This document shows positions 22,994 to 35,178 of a stretch of 64,000 bases of DNA, piece by piece (position 1 is the stretch's first letter; every line of letters starts with the position of its first letter). The notes under the pieces were generated by a model. It was not told the origin of the DNA. It ran no database searches and saw only the letters and a program-made list of their open reading frames with translations. Source of the DNA: Neckera pumila. Taxonomy: Eukaryota > Streptophyta > Bryopsida > Hypnales > Neckeraceae. Made by a program: the position numbers and the translations under genes. The DNA is taken from NCBI GenBank assembly GCA_963969595.1, contig OZ018408.1:33232108-33296107 (forward strand). Reading direction: 5' to 3'.

Positions 22994-23003
22994 AAAGCAG
23001 CAT

Positions 23004-23118
23004 CCATTGTTTTGTTTGCAATCTCTTCCTGCCAGGACCCCTGTGGCTGCTGGGCTTGTATTGTTCCCCTTTGCAATGAATTTTTTGTTTCATTTGTTTC
23101 AAACAAAAATAGAAAAAT
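23004..23118 (+). mobile_element. Short retroposon (SINE-like), second of a tandem pair
   Basis: CTCTTCCTGCCAGG, then CTGTGGCTGCTGGGCTTGTA, TTGCAATGAATTTTTTGTTT and CATTTGTTTCAAACAAAAAT. The left flank is AAAGCAGCAT and the right AAAGCAAGCAT. Its 5' part is the most complete among the copies, starting near TTTGTTTGCAATCTC. Confidence 0.6.
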
Positions 23119-23721
23119 AAAGCAAGCATGCATGTCAAGTGGTGGTGGGATCCGGATTGCATTGGGAAGTTGTAGCCTTTCTGGCTATTACAAAAATCAG
23201 GCTGTACTGTACTGTGCATGTGTGATGCCAAGAGTATAAACCACTAACTTACAGTAGTTATGATTGCAATTCGAGACGTGCTCAATGCAATGAGAATCCA
23301 AACCTTTGCCTCCCGTAGATTCTCCAAAATAAACTAATGCCTATCTATTGGTGGACTTCAATGTAGGCCACCAATGGCATATAATGTGCCGCTTGAAATA
23401 GACCTTTGCAAGGTACGGTTTGAATAAACAAAACAGCCCAGCATGGTCCCACAGGAGTGGGAGAAAATGTACCAGATATGTAGTCAATCAGAATTTATAT
23501 CTGGGATGGGAGCTCAGAATACTACTTTTGCAATATAATAACTTAGTTCAGCCATGGAATGCCTGGCTGGAAGATCATCCACAATTCCACACCCTTAAGC
23601 TAACGACTTCGAACTGATTACAGTACTATTCCAATCTTGACTGACTGATGCATGTTTAATAATCTACATTAAAGTCTTAATGCGTACTAGCCTTAACTTA
23701 TATGATATTGAACATGTACTT

Positions 23722-23770
23722 GGGATTAGCAATGAACTTCCATTTCATTTGTGTCAAAAAAACAAAAAAA
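23722..23770 (+). mobile_element. Short retroposon (SINE-like), 5'-truncated copy
   Basis: About 49 bp: GCAATGAACTTCCATTTCAT, TTGTGTCAAAAAAACAAAAA tail. Flanked by AACATGTACTT at 23711-23721 and 23771-23781. It is the 3' end of the same family as 26415-26507. Confidence 0.7.
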
Positions 23771-24005
23771 AACATGTACTTACTTAGGGTGCTTCAGGTT
23801 GCAATTAATAGACAGGGTGTTGATCTAGAATCCTTTTTTCACACTCCTATTCACACTGACTTTTCAAACTCTTGGTTATCACATTTGTCAGGAGTTTTTT
23901 ATGGCATAACTTAGAAGAGCTTGATAACTTACAGTAAACTCATGTCAGTGAGAGTATGAAGTGAGTTTTGAAACTGGGTTTGGTTGTCAGGAGCTTCTTA
24001 TGGCA

Positions 24006-24321
24006 TAAGGTAGGAGGCTGTAAAACGGAGCGGGCATTAAAATGGAACATGACTCAGAGGTACATTTTGCTTTCTTCAATGTATGACCTTTACACATTTC
24101 AGGAGGTGGTCCATTTTGATGACCACAGATGATCACTTTTTCCCAACATCAAAAATTTGTAACTAGTTCCACAAAGGTCCAAAAAATATGAAACAACTTG
24201 AATTAGATTTCAATTCCATTTGTCTTTCAAGGAAAATTTACTGAAAAATATTTCAAGATGTTTTACCTCCCCAAAATTCAGTTTCAACGCTTAGATGCTC
24301 CATTTCTGGACCTCCTACCTT
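24006..24321 (+). mobile_element. AAGGTAGGAGG-ended MITE, copy 1 (316 bp)
   Basis: Left end AAGGTAGGAGGCTGTAAAAC and right end GAAATGGAGC... read inverted as AAGGTAGGAGGTCCAGAAAT. An interior block (AAAAAATATGAAACAACTTG) recurs at 15370. An 80-bp repeat with AGAAGAGCTTGATAACTTAC flanks it at 23911 and 24335. Confidence 0.4.
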
Positions 24322-25195
24322 AACTGAGGGCATAACTTAAGCTTAGAAGAGCTTGATAACTTACAGTAACTGAAGCTTATGTTAGTGAGAGTACGAAGTG
24401 GTTTGGGTTTGAAATGTGGGACTCACGCAGGATGTGATATTGGAGAGTCCTGATGATAACTTATTCATGACTGCTTGCTCTGTGTGTGTGTGCATTCTTT
24501 GCAGCTTCCTGAGAATGTACAAGGAAACCATCAATCTGGGTTGCCACCAGTAAGCTTAGCTTGGTGGGCACTGTGCAGGATCAGTTTGTGCCAATTCCTG
24601 AGACACCAACAAATTTCTGCTACAGTACGTTGAAGATAGGCACGAACAAATGATCCCAAATGGTCCAAATGGAGGCGGCTTCCTTAGTGGAACACAACAC
24701 GTCTAAGATCGTGCAGGTGGCCAATTGATGATGGAGAAAGATTTTCAACACTCAGGCACTTCATGGGTGACACCCATTAGAAATGAAACTGCACGAAAAG
24801 TTGAAGTCCTGTCCTTCTGTTTGGAAAGCAAATCAAATACTCCATACTGTTTTTTGGGGGGCCATACCAAGGACTTGATGACTTGGGGAAGGAATATGAA
24901 GAAGGCACGAATCCCTCGTCGCACCTCAATACATACGGTAGCCTTTTGGAAGGGCGGGTGTAGCCTCTATATATCATCATGATGAACAAGGAGATTTCAG
25001 TGATCATCACCACAACGTCATGAAGGAAGTTAGAGAGGTTTGAAATTGTTGTATTTTCTTTTTTTTCTTTTTTTGGGCTCCCAGACGGAATTGGCCTTTT
25101 CAATGGAAATTAAAATATGGTCAAGCAGAGCCAGATGACAGACTTGCATTTCAGGTCCAAGTTGGACACGGTCAAGGCTTCAAGCAACGAAAATG
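24322..25195. other. Intergenic stretch, nothing recognised
   Basis: Contains the right copy of an 80-bp direct repeat (24335-24415). The two opposed ORFs near 24725-25103 overlap each other and look like chance. Confidence 0.4.
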
Positions 25196-26118
25196 TTAAA
25201 TCCCTAAAAGATCAAGGCCATTTTTCTGCCAAAAAACACTCAAAACTGCCATTTCTATGGTAAAGAGTAAAAAATTTGAAAATTGTTTTTTTTTTTCACA
25301 TCTAACCGTAGATTCTTATTCCTAACTAGTATGACAATGTGTGGAAAAAATTTCAGAATTTTTAACCGCACAGATTGCAAGATATCTGCATTTAAAGTGG
25401 AAAAAACAAGTTTTTCAGCACATTGCGGGACTAGATTTTATGATTTTGAACATTTTTAACTTTAAATTTTTGCACTACAGAGTTTTGAGCTTTAAATTTT
25501 TATATTAGAAAACTGAGTTGAGAATCTAGGGGAAAAAAAATCCAAAAAAAATTAATTTTCATTACTAAAAAAAATGTTTAGTAGATGTAGGTACAAGATA
25601 GAAGGAAAATCTAAAATATTAATATCTTTCATATGGAATTAAAAAACACTAATCCCAATGGTGAAATTGTTCTAGCAAAAAAACAAAACCTTGTGGAACT
25701 TCTTTTTTGGAAAAATTGTTAAAACTGCATAAAAAAATGAATCCTATAAGTTTGTTTTTTCACAAAGATGCTCTAACTGCCCCCCCAAAAAAGATTGTCC
25801 ATAACTTTTTCATAACAGATCCAAATGAAATGAATCAAAGCTTTATAGATAGACCAAAATATAATCTATAAGAAAAAGAAAGAAAGAAAGAAAGAAAGAA
25901 ATTGCAATTTTTTTTGCTACCCCGCGTCCCTTGTTTTGAGCTTATTTGGGCATTTATTTTTTTCTGGATACCAATTGAAAAAAAATTATATTCCTACAAA
26001 ACTTAGCAGTTTTTCTATCTTTAAAAAAAATCGGAAAATCACGACAAAAATTCAGCCCGTAGGTACTGCCCGAAATCCCATTCGTCCCCCGAAGGAACAA
26101 TGGTCATGTAGGGGTTAA
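25196..26118 (+). mobile_element. TTAA-ended element, class B copy 2 (923 bp)
   Basis: Begins TTAAATCCCTAAAAGATCAA and ends GTCATGTAGGGGTTAA. Internal blocks shared with the other copies include CAGATTGCAAGATATCTGCA and AATGAATCAAAGCTTTATAG. It contains an (AAAG)n tract at 25873-25901 and a poly-T stretch. Confidence 0.75.
25873..25901. repeat. (AAAG)n microsatellite
   Basis: About seven AAAG units inside a class B TTAA-ended element. Confidence 0.9.
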
Positions 26119-26126
26119 ACCATTCA

Positions 26127-26300
26127 CTTACATCAATTAGACTCTTTCTAAGTTTTTTTTGATTTAAAAAAAGAAATAGTTACCAGTTGCTCCAAGAAAG
26201 CATGACAGGTATCTCCGTGTCAATTAGACTCTTTCTAAATTTTTGTTATTATTCAAAAACATGCCAGTTGCTCCAGAAAGCATGACGGTTATATCCACAT
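26127..26300. repeat. Tandem duplication of about 85-90 bp
   Basis: TCAATTAGACTCTTTCTAA ... CAGTTGCTCCAAGAAAGCAT, then the same again from 26219 (CAGTTGCTCCAGAAAGCATG). It lies next to the right end of a class B element. Confidence 0.7.
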
Positions 26301-26414
26301 GACTGACTGATGGCATCCATTTCTAGCTATGGGTATAATTCCTCTTTGCACATTTTGTTGTCAAAATAAACAACCCCAACATTCTATTCCTTGTATTTCA
26401 AAACATTGTTTATT

Positions 26415-26507
26415 TTGCACTCTGCCAGGCCGCCTGTTGCTGGCGGGTTTGTATTTTATCTTCATGCATTGGAATTCCGTTTCATTTGTTTCAACAAAAG
26501 AAGAAAA
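26415..26507 (+). mobile_element. Short retroposon (SINE-like), copy with 16-bp target duplication
   Basis: The body TTGCACTCTGCCAGG...GGGTTTGTATT...CATTGGAATTCCGTTTCATT...TGTTTCAACAAAAGAAGAAA is flanked by a perfect duplication CAAAACATTGTTTATT (26399-26414 and 26508-26523). The A-rich 3' end and variable-length duplication are marks of LINE-driven retroposition. No pol III box is evident in so short a copy. Confidence 0.75.
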
Positions 26508-26730
26508 CAAAACATTGTTTATTACTGTGTACGATCTTGACTCCTGATGGACGGCATGAAATTAAGTTCCTAACACCTTGGGCCCATTTTCTATTTCAAG
26601 GAAGAGCCAAGGTATCCTATGTCTTCTGATCGTTCAACATTTCCTTTTTAAAATACCCTTGAAATTGAGTCCAGTGATAGTATAAGATTCATATCTCATA
26701 TCATTTAGGTTTACAGCAACCTGCATTCCA

Positions 26731-26890
26731 TGTATGTCCAACTTAATGGTCTTTCCAATGCAAGTACTCCCTCTGTCCCTATAAAAGCCTCTAAACCAGA
26801 CATAACGCACTCCATATATGTCCAACTTAATGGCCTTTCCAATGCAAGGACTCCTGCTTTGTCCCTATAAAAATCTCTAAATTAGACATA
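26731..26890 (+). repeat. Stowaway/mariner-like terminus in an 84-bp tandem duplication
   Basis: The unit TATGTCCAACTTAATGG...ACTCC.GC.T.TGTCCCTATAAA occurs at 26733-26816 and again from 26817. CTCCCTCTGTCCC is the usual end of plant mariner-like elements and Stowaway MITEs. It adjoins the mariner transposase remnant and is probably its end. Confidence 0.55.
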
Positions 26891-26939
26891 GTTCGTGTAC
26901 CACTAAAAAGCTCCGTTTACTAATTTTGAATGTTCAACA

Positions 26940-27330
26940 AGCATTTGCCGTGTTTATCAACATTGTCGGGGAAGGTAAGCAGTTAGAAAGCATTCTTAGC
27001 AAGCTTGGCCTTATCCTTATACTTGTTGCTTTTGTCGTTCTTGATCGTCTCAACCATGCATTGATGCAAGGTAAAAAAGTTGTTGCTCAACTTCTCCACC
27101 TCAAGGTTCTTGAATGCCTTGATTGTCGCAATGATGAGATCATCTATTGTCTTATACCCAATTTGATGTTGTAGCAACTACATACTATCAAAGAAACCCA
27201 AAGTCAAAGACATTCATAGCCGACAACATTTGCGAGATATGCTCAAATATGATACTTTCCACATGGATTTTGGGTGCCAAAACAACGGAGCCTAAGCTAG
27301 AGATTTTGCATAGATCTAGGAGATGGAGTA
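26940..27330 (-). pseudogene. Mariner-like transposase, C-terminal remnant
   Basis: On the minus strand the frame reads MNVFDFGFFDSM, a stop, then LLQHQIGYKTIDDLIIATIK, KNLEVEKLSNNFFTLHQCMV and SNKYKDKAKLAKNAF. This follows the C-terminal end of plant mariner-like transposases, where the usual text is SPDxNxLDLGFF, then (Q)SLQ, DDLI, FLTLQ.CM.E and NKYK. The third catalytic Asp region (SPD) reads LSA, so it is dead. A Stowaway/mariner-like terminus (ACTCCCTCTGTCCCTATAAA) lies 3' of it at 26765-26784. Confidence 0.6.
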
Positions 27331-27526
27331 TAGGTGTTTGAATGCGGGTATTACTGGCACAAAGACTAAAAATAGAATTAATTCCTCACTGTGATTTTTT
27401 TTGGAATTTTTTCATGGAACAAAGGGAATAATTGATTTAAGTTGTTCTAACACTTGAAAGAATAATGTACAAAGTTTGCTTGATTCTACTACGCCGCTAA
27501 AGTAATTGAACTTATTCCTCGTGACT

Positions 27527-28346
27527 TTAACCCCTAAGTGCCTAAGCCTTTCCAAGTGTGTTTTTCCTTTGAAAAAAAAAGCATGAGCTTATAGTTGTCT
27601 CCAATGAAGCAAATTTTTTTTTTCAAAATCTAACTGTGTAGATGTTTAGAGAGCTTTCTTATTAGTGTGCTCACCAGTTTTGAGTGTAAAATTGCATAGG
27701 AGTTGTGAGATTATAACAAGAGAAATGTAAATATCCTATTTTTAGTTTGTTGCCCCTCCCCACAATGTTTGAGAAATTTGCATATAAGAGTTTTGGGTGT
27801 TTGGATGCGGCACAAATAGTTTGAAATTGCGTTAGCACACTAAAATGCACTTCTAAAAAATTCAAGTTCAAATGAAGAGCTATCAAACTCATTACATAAT
27901 CCACCTTGTAGTTGTTGAAACGCAATTTTATTTGATAAGCAAAAGTTGTAAATAACTTCAAATCAACACTTGCATGTTTAAAGTTCAACAGTGAAAATCA
28001 TGAAAATACTTTACTCTTTCCATTGGGACCATTTTCAAAGCAAATGGATGAGCACAACTTTTTAGATCTCAAATCAAGTGAAATTGGCAAGCTTTATTCA
28101 AAGCCGGGAAATCAAGTAAAATTTGCAAGCTTTACTCTTCTACTAATGATACATATATGCCTTTTGAGGACCTCTCAAAAATCAAATATTTACCTTTTTT
28201 AGTGAAAAATAAAAGTTTCCAATAGTTAACCTTCAATACTGCCCGTAAATTTTTTTAACCGGTCAAAGGAATTTAATTGCCCATACCCAAACGAGCCTAA
28301 AAGTTTGGAGCGACCATATTTGGTTGCTTAGGCAATTAGGGGTTAA
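27527..28346 (+). mobile_element. TTAA-ended element, class A copy 2 (820 bp)
   Basis: Begins TTAACCCCTAAGTGCCTAAG and ends GCAATTAGGGGTTAA. It is a near full-length relative of the 876-1702 element in the same orientation, so both ends of the family are defined by two independent insertions. A class B element starts 38 bp further on. Confidence 0.78.
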
Positions 28347-28384
28347 GAAATTCACCCAACTCTGTTATCAAGAGTCATAATTGA

Positions 28385-28852
28385 TTAACCCCTAAAGTCC
28401 CAAGGCCTCTTTTCCATCAAAAAAACACTCAAAATTGCTATTTCTATAGGAAAGAGCAAAATATTTAAAAAAAAATTTGCACATTTAACTATAGGATATT
28501 GTACTAGACTAGTATAAGAATGTATGGAAGAAATTTCAAAAACTTTGATGGTGTAGATTGCAAGATATTTGCATTTAAAGTGAAGGAAACAAGTTTTTTT
28601 TGCACCTTGCTCAACTACATTTTTTGGCTTTGCCCCTTTTTAACTTAAATTTTTTTCTCTATTGATTTGTATTTCTAATTTTACATGATGAAGAATTGAG
28701 TTGAGAGTCTTTTAAGAAAAAAATTAAAGAAATACAAACTAGTTTTCACTCACTAAAAAATTGTTAAGTTGTAATAGGTTCAAGATTGAAGCAAAAATTA
28801 AACCATTAACCCATTTTGTCTCCCAAGGAAACAATGAGACTTTAGGGGGTAA
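28385..28852 (+). mobile_element. TTAA-ended element, class B copy 3, internally deleted (468 bp)
   Basis: Begins TTAACCCCTAAAGTCCCAAG and ends GACTTTAGGGGGTAA. It keeps the left half of class B (GTGTAGATTGCAAGATATTT) and a short right end (CTCCCAAGGAAACAATGAGA) with the middle missing. Confidence 0.65.
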
Positions 28853-29827
28853 TATGTGTTGATTAGACTTTTGGAGAAGAACTCAATGGAAAAAAATTAT
28901 CTCAAACTTGTTTCTTTCAAATTTTTTATGAATATTTGAAGCGAAAGGTTATAGCTACATATTAGAGTCCCTAGATATGTATTTAAATTGTTCTTCAAAA
29001 AGTGGATTACAAAAAAGTTGTAAATACAATGGAATTGAATAATGAATAGTAGGGAGAATGTGTGGAACTGAAATGTTCTACTTTAAATAAAAGCCATAAG
29101 TTGAGAATCTTCTAACTAGGGAAGCACTACTAGGATGAACTTGATTCCTACTTATAATTTAGCACATTTCTTCTCGTGCAAAAAAAACTTTCAAGTAATA
29201 TGAAAAAAGAGACAATCCAAAGAAACAAAAAAATGTCCTAAATTGTATTCATTAAAATATGAAAAATGTCTTTGCATTTTTATTGAGATTTTTTTGAAAA
29301 GAAAATATTAAATCTATGAATTTTGGTAAGTTGTCAAAATTAGACATTTTTCACATACCATGTGATAGTAGGACATAACTACATAAAGCATAAAGATGAA
29401 GAGGAAATTTTGGTGTTATTTTAGAGAGGATTTTCAATGCATTATAAATTGGAATATACTAAACCATTGCATCAAATAGTTGACATATATATACCAAGCC
29501 TCCAAGAACACTAAGTAGTATGATTTTCCTACTTCTTTGTGTAGGAAAATTCACTTCATCTTATAGCTCCTCCAATAAGACTCAAGGATTTTGCCTCAAG
29601 TACAATTGCCTAAAATAGGAATGACCTGATTATTGGGCTATTGGAGAAGCCCAGTTTTTTTTGGTATAAATGCAGTAATGAATATCCTGGGATGTGGCAA
29701 TGGAACTTTGAGATATGCAAGTAACTGCTTAGGAGTGACTTAGCCTCAACAGTAGGTTCACGTGTTTTTAGATGCAAATTTATGATCTAGAAAGTAGTCA
29801 TTTTGGTGCCTTGACAATTGACATTAT
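28853..29827. other. AT-rich stretch, nothing recognised
   Basis: No ORF above background and no paired termini seen. Confidence 0.45.
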
Positions 29828-30238
29828 CATTAGAAGAGAAATGAAGCCATGGGAAGGCCATTTCAAGGGTGTTCCGCAAGCTGTAAACTAGCACATTGCT
29901 GGTCAGAATACTAAATAATTAAAAAATAATCAAAAATTTAAAAAATCATTTTATTTTAAAAACAAATGGAATTCTTTAAATAATATTATTTGATGTGGCA
30001 ATGTCCCAGCTACACCAGATTATTGATGTGGTGAAGTTTCCAATCATTTCAATATAACATTTTTTTTCTGTTTTTAAAAATTAATTTTTTAAAAATCATT
30101 TAAAAAAATTGTCCTATGTAATTTCGGCTTTGCAGTTTGCTAAACATTTATTTTGAATTTTTTGGATTTTTTTTGGCTAGTATTCCTTGTTGTCCGGGAA
30201 CTCGCGGCCTTCTAGAGGCCTCAAATCCCCTCTAACGG
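29828..30238 (+). mobile_element. CATTAGATGA-ended MITE, copy 3 (411 bp)
   Basis: Begins TCATTAGAAGAGAAATGAAG then CCATGGGAAGGCCATTTCA and ends TAGAGGCCTCAAATCCCCTC. It is longer than the other copies and AT-rich in the middle. A further fragment (TCATTAGATGAAATTTGAAG) lies at 59218 and GGGAGGGCCATTTCAA at 59413. Confidence 0.5.
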
Positions 30239-30424
30239 ACCATTTAATGCAAAGATTGTGGCCATTTTTTATTAAGAAGATAAATTCTATAAATGCATCT
30301 TTTATTGGTTGTGGAGGTGTTCTAATGGCAATTCTTGGTTTTAAGGCATGTCACTTCAAAAAATCATGAAAAATTCATACCTTAGCAAAAAACCAAAAAA
30401 TATTTTTTTCATTTGTTTGTACTA

Positions 30425-30909
30425 CTTCCGCCTTAAAATGATCCTTCTATTGGCTTTTTATTTTTGTTCTAAATGATCTTTCTATTGCATTTTGTAACTT
30501 GCAAATTGGTAAGATTTGGCTTCAATTGCTATTGAGGACCAACAAAACAACTTCAAGCAATAATTCCCCCTCCGTCCATGCAATCATCAATCAAAAAACA
30601 AATGAAATGGTTAAAGGGATGAATCAACATTGTTTGTTCTTATTTCTTGCATCTCTTTGAGTACTGCCCAATTGAATAACCTTACACTCAACAATTAAAT
30701 GCCCATTGGTGCTCTTTGAAAATGCCTCAAATATTCCACTTTTTAATACTCCAAAACTACATTTTAAAAAAGGCTTTGGAACTCAAAGTTTCTAAAAAGC
30801 AAGAACCCTAAATCCTACTTATAGCGCAAAAAGGATTTTTAAAATATTGTTTTTAGCCTTAATCCATAATATTTTGTCCAACAAGAAGAACACTTTCGGA
30901 TGGAGGGAG
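30425..30909 (+). mobile_element. Stowaway-like MITE (485 bp)
   Basis: The left end is CTTCCGCCTTAAAATGATCC and the right end CTTTCGGATGGAGGGAG, flanked by TA on both sides (30423-30424 and 30910-30911). A second internal terminus (CCCCCTCCGTCC at 30567) suggests a nested or rearranged copy. Confidence 0.55.
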
Positions 30910-32055
<1,146 letters not shown>

Positions 32056-32370
32056 TTGTGCAGACGCAATCAAGTTCTACAAAGGTAGTCCAAGCAAGAA
32101 TTGCTGCTTGGCCTATGCATATGTAGGGAGCTTTTGAATCATTGATTTGTTTGTAAATAGCTAGTTGTGACCAGTGAAATAGAATTTCAAAAGACTTGGG
32201 ATCCAACTATGATGGCTTAGAATCCTATCCTCAAACGCCAAAGATGTAGCTTGATTATTCTTACTGTGTGCAAGAATGAAGAAGACCTTTTGTATGGTTG
32301 TTGCCGTGATGCGGTCCAGTTACTCCTGCTATTTTCCCAAGAACCTGGATTTCACAGTGAAACAGTTGCC

Positions 32371-32946
32371 TTAACACCTAAAAGACCATGAGTGCAGATT
32401 TTGAACAATGAATGAATGGAAATACGTCCTTAACTCACTGAAATGCATTTTTTTCATCGATCAATTTTGTTTGAAGATTCTTATGTTAGTTCTTTAATAT
32501 TTGCACGGTTTAGATTATAAAGATTTTGCTTTGCAAATATTCTATAATTCAAAAGGTATCAAGAGGTCTAGCCTCAAAAAATAACTTTTTCCAGTCCAAA
32601 AAAGATCCTTCAAAAATGACTTGAATAGAAAAATCAAACAAAAATCTTCAAAAATTATTATAATTAGAACTCAATATTTTGAACTTATAGGATAAAAAAT
32701 CTCTTAAAAATCATAAATATTCAATCTATAATTGATTTTAGAAGAAAATTTCCAATTTTTGGCTCTAAATTTTATTGAAAAATATTGGTATGTATTATTG
32801 TTCTAATTGTATGGATGTGATCTACAAATAGCATTTTACAACTATTGTTTGAGAGTCATCATTAAAGTAATCTTCTAAATTGCATTTTATAATAGATCTT
32901 CACAATTTTGGAAATTTGGACACCCTTCTGATCCTTTAGGGGCTAA
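32371..32946 (+). mobile_element. TTAA-ended element, class D copy 1 (576 bp)
   Basis: Begins TTAACACCTAAAAGACCATG and ends TGATCCTTTAGGGGCTAA. The right 350 bp recur in inverted orientation at 6291-6650. The interior differs from classes A, B and C. Confidence 0.6.
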
Positions 32947-35178
32947 GACAAATTCCAAAAATTGTAGAAATATCACATTTAAGAGAAAGTCAACACACTA
33001 ATCGAGTAGGTAATATGCTTTTTAAGGAGTGAATACACTTTTTGAAGAGGATACACAGTTATTCAGGGAGCATAAATATCTTTTTCGATCCTTTGTCGCC
33101 AAAAGTCTCTTTTGTTGCAAAAAGGTTTCTGTATAGCTATTGGAACCCACATTTGTGTTCCATCATGCTCAAGTAATGAAAATTCTCATTGTTTCTACGT
33201 TGCCAAAGCGCTTCAACCAGTCTTGTCCAATGACACTTGCATTCTTGAGTGTCAAATCCACAATGGCCCTCTATAGCCCATTCCAACGACGCTAGCATGC
33301 AAGCTTGGAGCCGTGAGCCTATGAGCGTGGAGGATGGAGCCCGTGAGCCTAGAGCTTGAAAAAATAAATTTCCCATTTTTTTGCCCAATTTATTTTTTGT
33401 TACAAAATTCAAAAAATTCATTTTTTTTGCTATTAATGATAAATTTGGGACCTATGACTGTATACCCTATGACTGTGGATTAGTAAATATTTTATGTGGT
33501 GTTCGGGTTTAGGGTAGTAGAAAAGAATCCTCCACATGGTGAGACCGAGAGTCATTTCTTATGGAGACTAAGGTTTTGAAGAAACCTTGGCTCCAAAAAA
33601 ATGGGGAAGTCTGGTGGTGACCAAGGCGTTGTCCCAAAAATTTAGAAAAATAAATGATTGTGTCGTATTGAGGCTGGGAGTCATTTCTCATTGAGTCTAA
33701 CATTAAGGTTTTAGGGTCTGAATGGATTTCAAAAGCAAATGAAGAAAGCCCAAAAATCAATTGAGGCAAAGTCTATACATGCTTTATTTATTATTCTATA
33801 TGTGCTTTATCTATACATGCTTCAGTTAGTATTTTCAACAAAATGTCAAAGAATTGCGGGGAATATAATTCTCCACATAATGATGGAGAAAGGCTATTCC
33901 TTCAAACGGTTCTCTGGCATGTATGACCATTGAACAACAAGAAACATTTTCAATGTTCCCTATAGGCACTATAACAAAAATCTCCTCCAAGAATTTATTT
34001 TTTTTACCTTTTTTCTAGTACATAGGGAATGTAGCTCTCACAGGGAAATGTGAGACAAGGAATTTTGTGCATTTTTCAGGGGGAAATTTGTGCATTTTTC
34101 AGTGATGTCCCCACCTCCAAATCTATTGAATTTGTGAAATTCAATATTTCAGAATGTAGATTTATGCTTCCAAAATCTAAGCTTAATGTAGATTTTAGCT
34201 TGCATATCAATACAATTTATAGATTTTGAAAGCTGAAATCTGACGAAAATGTAGATATTGAATTCCAATCTTATTGATTTGTACATTTCAAAATTTCAGA
34301 ATTTGTACATTTCAGATTTGCACATTTCAAAATTTCTTATGTTTCTAAATTGTACAAACTCTAAAAAAGTTAAATTATTGTGAAATCAATGGAATTCATT
34401 GCTTTGGAGATTACATGACAACTTACAAGTGTTATGTGTCCAACCTCACCGTACCCTTGACAATTGATATGGGACAATTGCATCTTCTAAAATCTACCAA
34501 ATATTAGGTGGAAACAACATTGAAATGTAAAATGTATACAAAGTCTACCAATTTTAATTGTACACGGGGAATTTGGAGAGAATTTATGAAATAATTGCAA
34601 AGAAAATCCATGATTTTTTTTTGAATAGGAATCCTTAGAAGATTCCTCTATGATGACATTAGAACACAGGAAAACTTAAAAACTATGAGAAACTCACAAG
34701 GAAAAACTGCAGAATCTCCAAATCAGTCAAAGGGAATTCCAAGAAAGTCCGTTGTGAACATGACACCTTTTATAGTAGCACAATCTAGAATGCCAATCGT
34801 TATGGAACATATGAATTGGAACTTTGGTCTTGTCACTCTTCCTCATTTTCAGCACTTATCACTACTCTGTGCTCACATACTAGCATTGTTGGTAAATGAA
34901 GCGAAAAAATAGGAAAAAGGATGTAAATGAAATGGGAAAGAAAAAACAACAAATAAACAAAATTTATCTCATATTCATATGTTCACTGTTGGATTAGAGG
35001 TCAACATTGTAGTTTTGGTCATTCATACTTTCTTCTTCAAAACATTTGACAAATGACAAATTCCAATATGTCATGAATGCATGAACATTTTTCATTCTAC
35101 ATGCTTTAAATCATTTCAATTGTACCAAATGTAAATTAATACAATACTAATGAAATCATAAATTGAATGTGGTCACTC
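32947..35178. other. AT-rich stretch, nothing firmly recognised
   Basis: A GAGCCTATGAGCGTGGAGGA / GAGCCCGTGAGCCTAGAGC doublet lies at 33310-33355. The minus frames at 33137-33421 and 33509-33769 are unrecognised. Confidence 0.4.
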
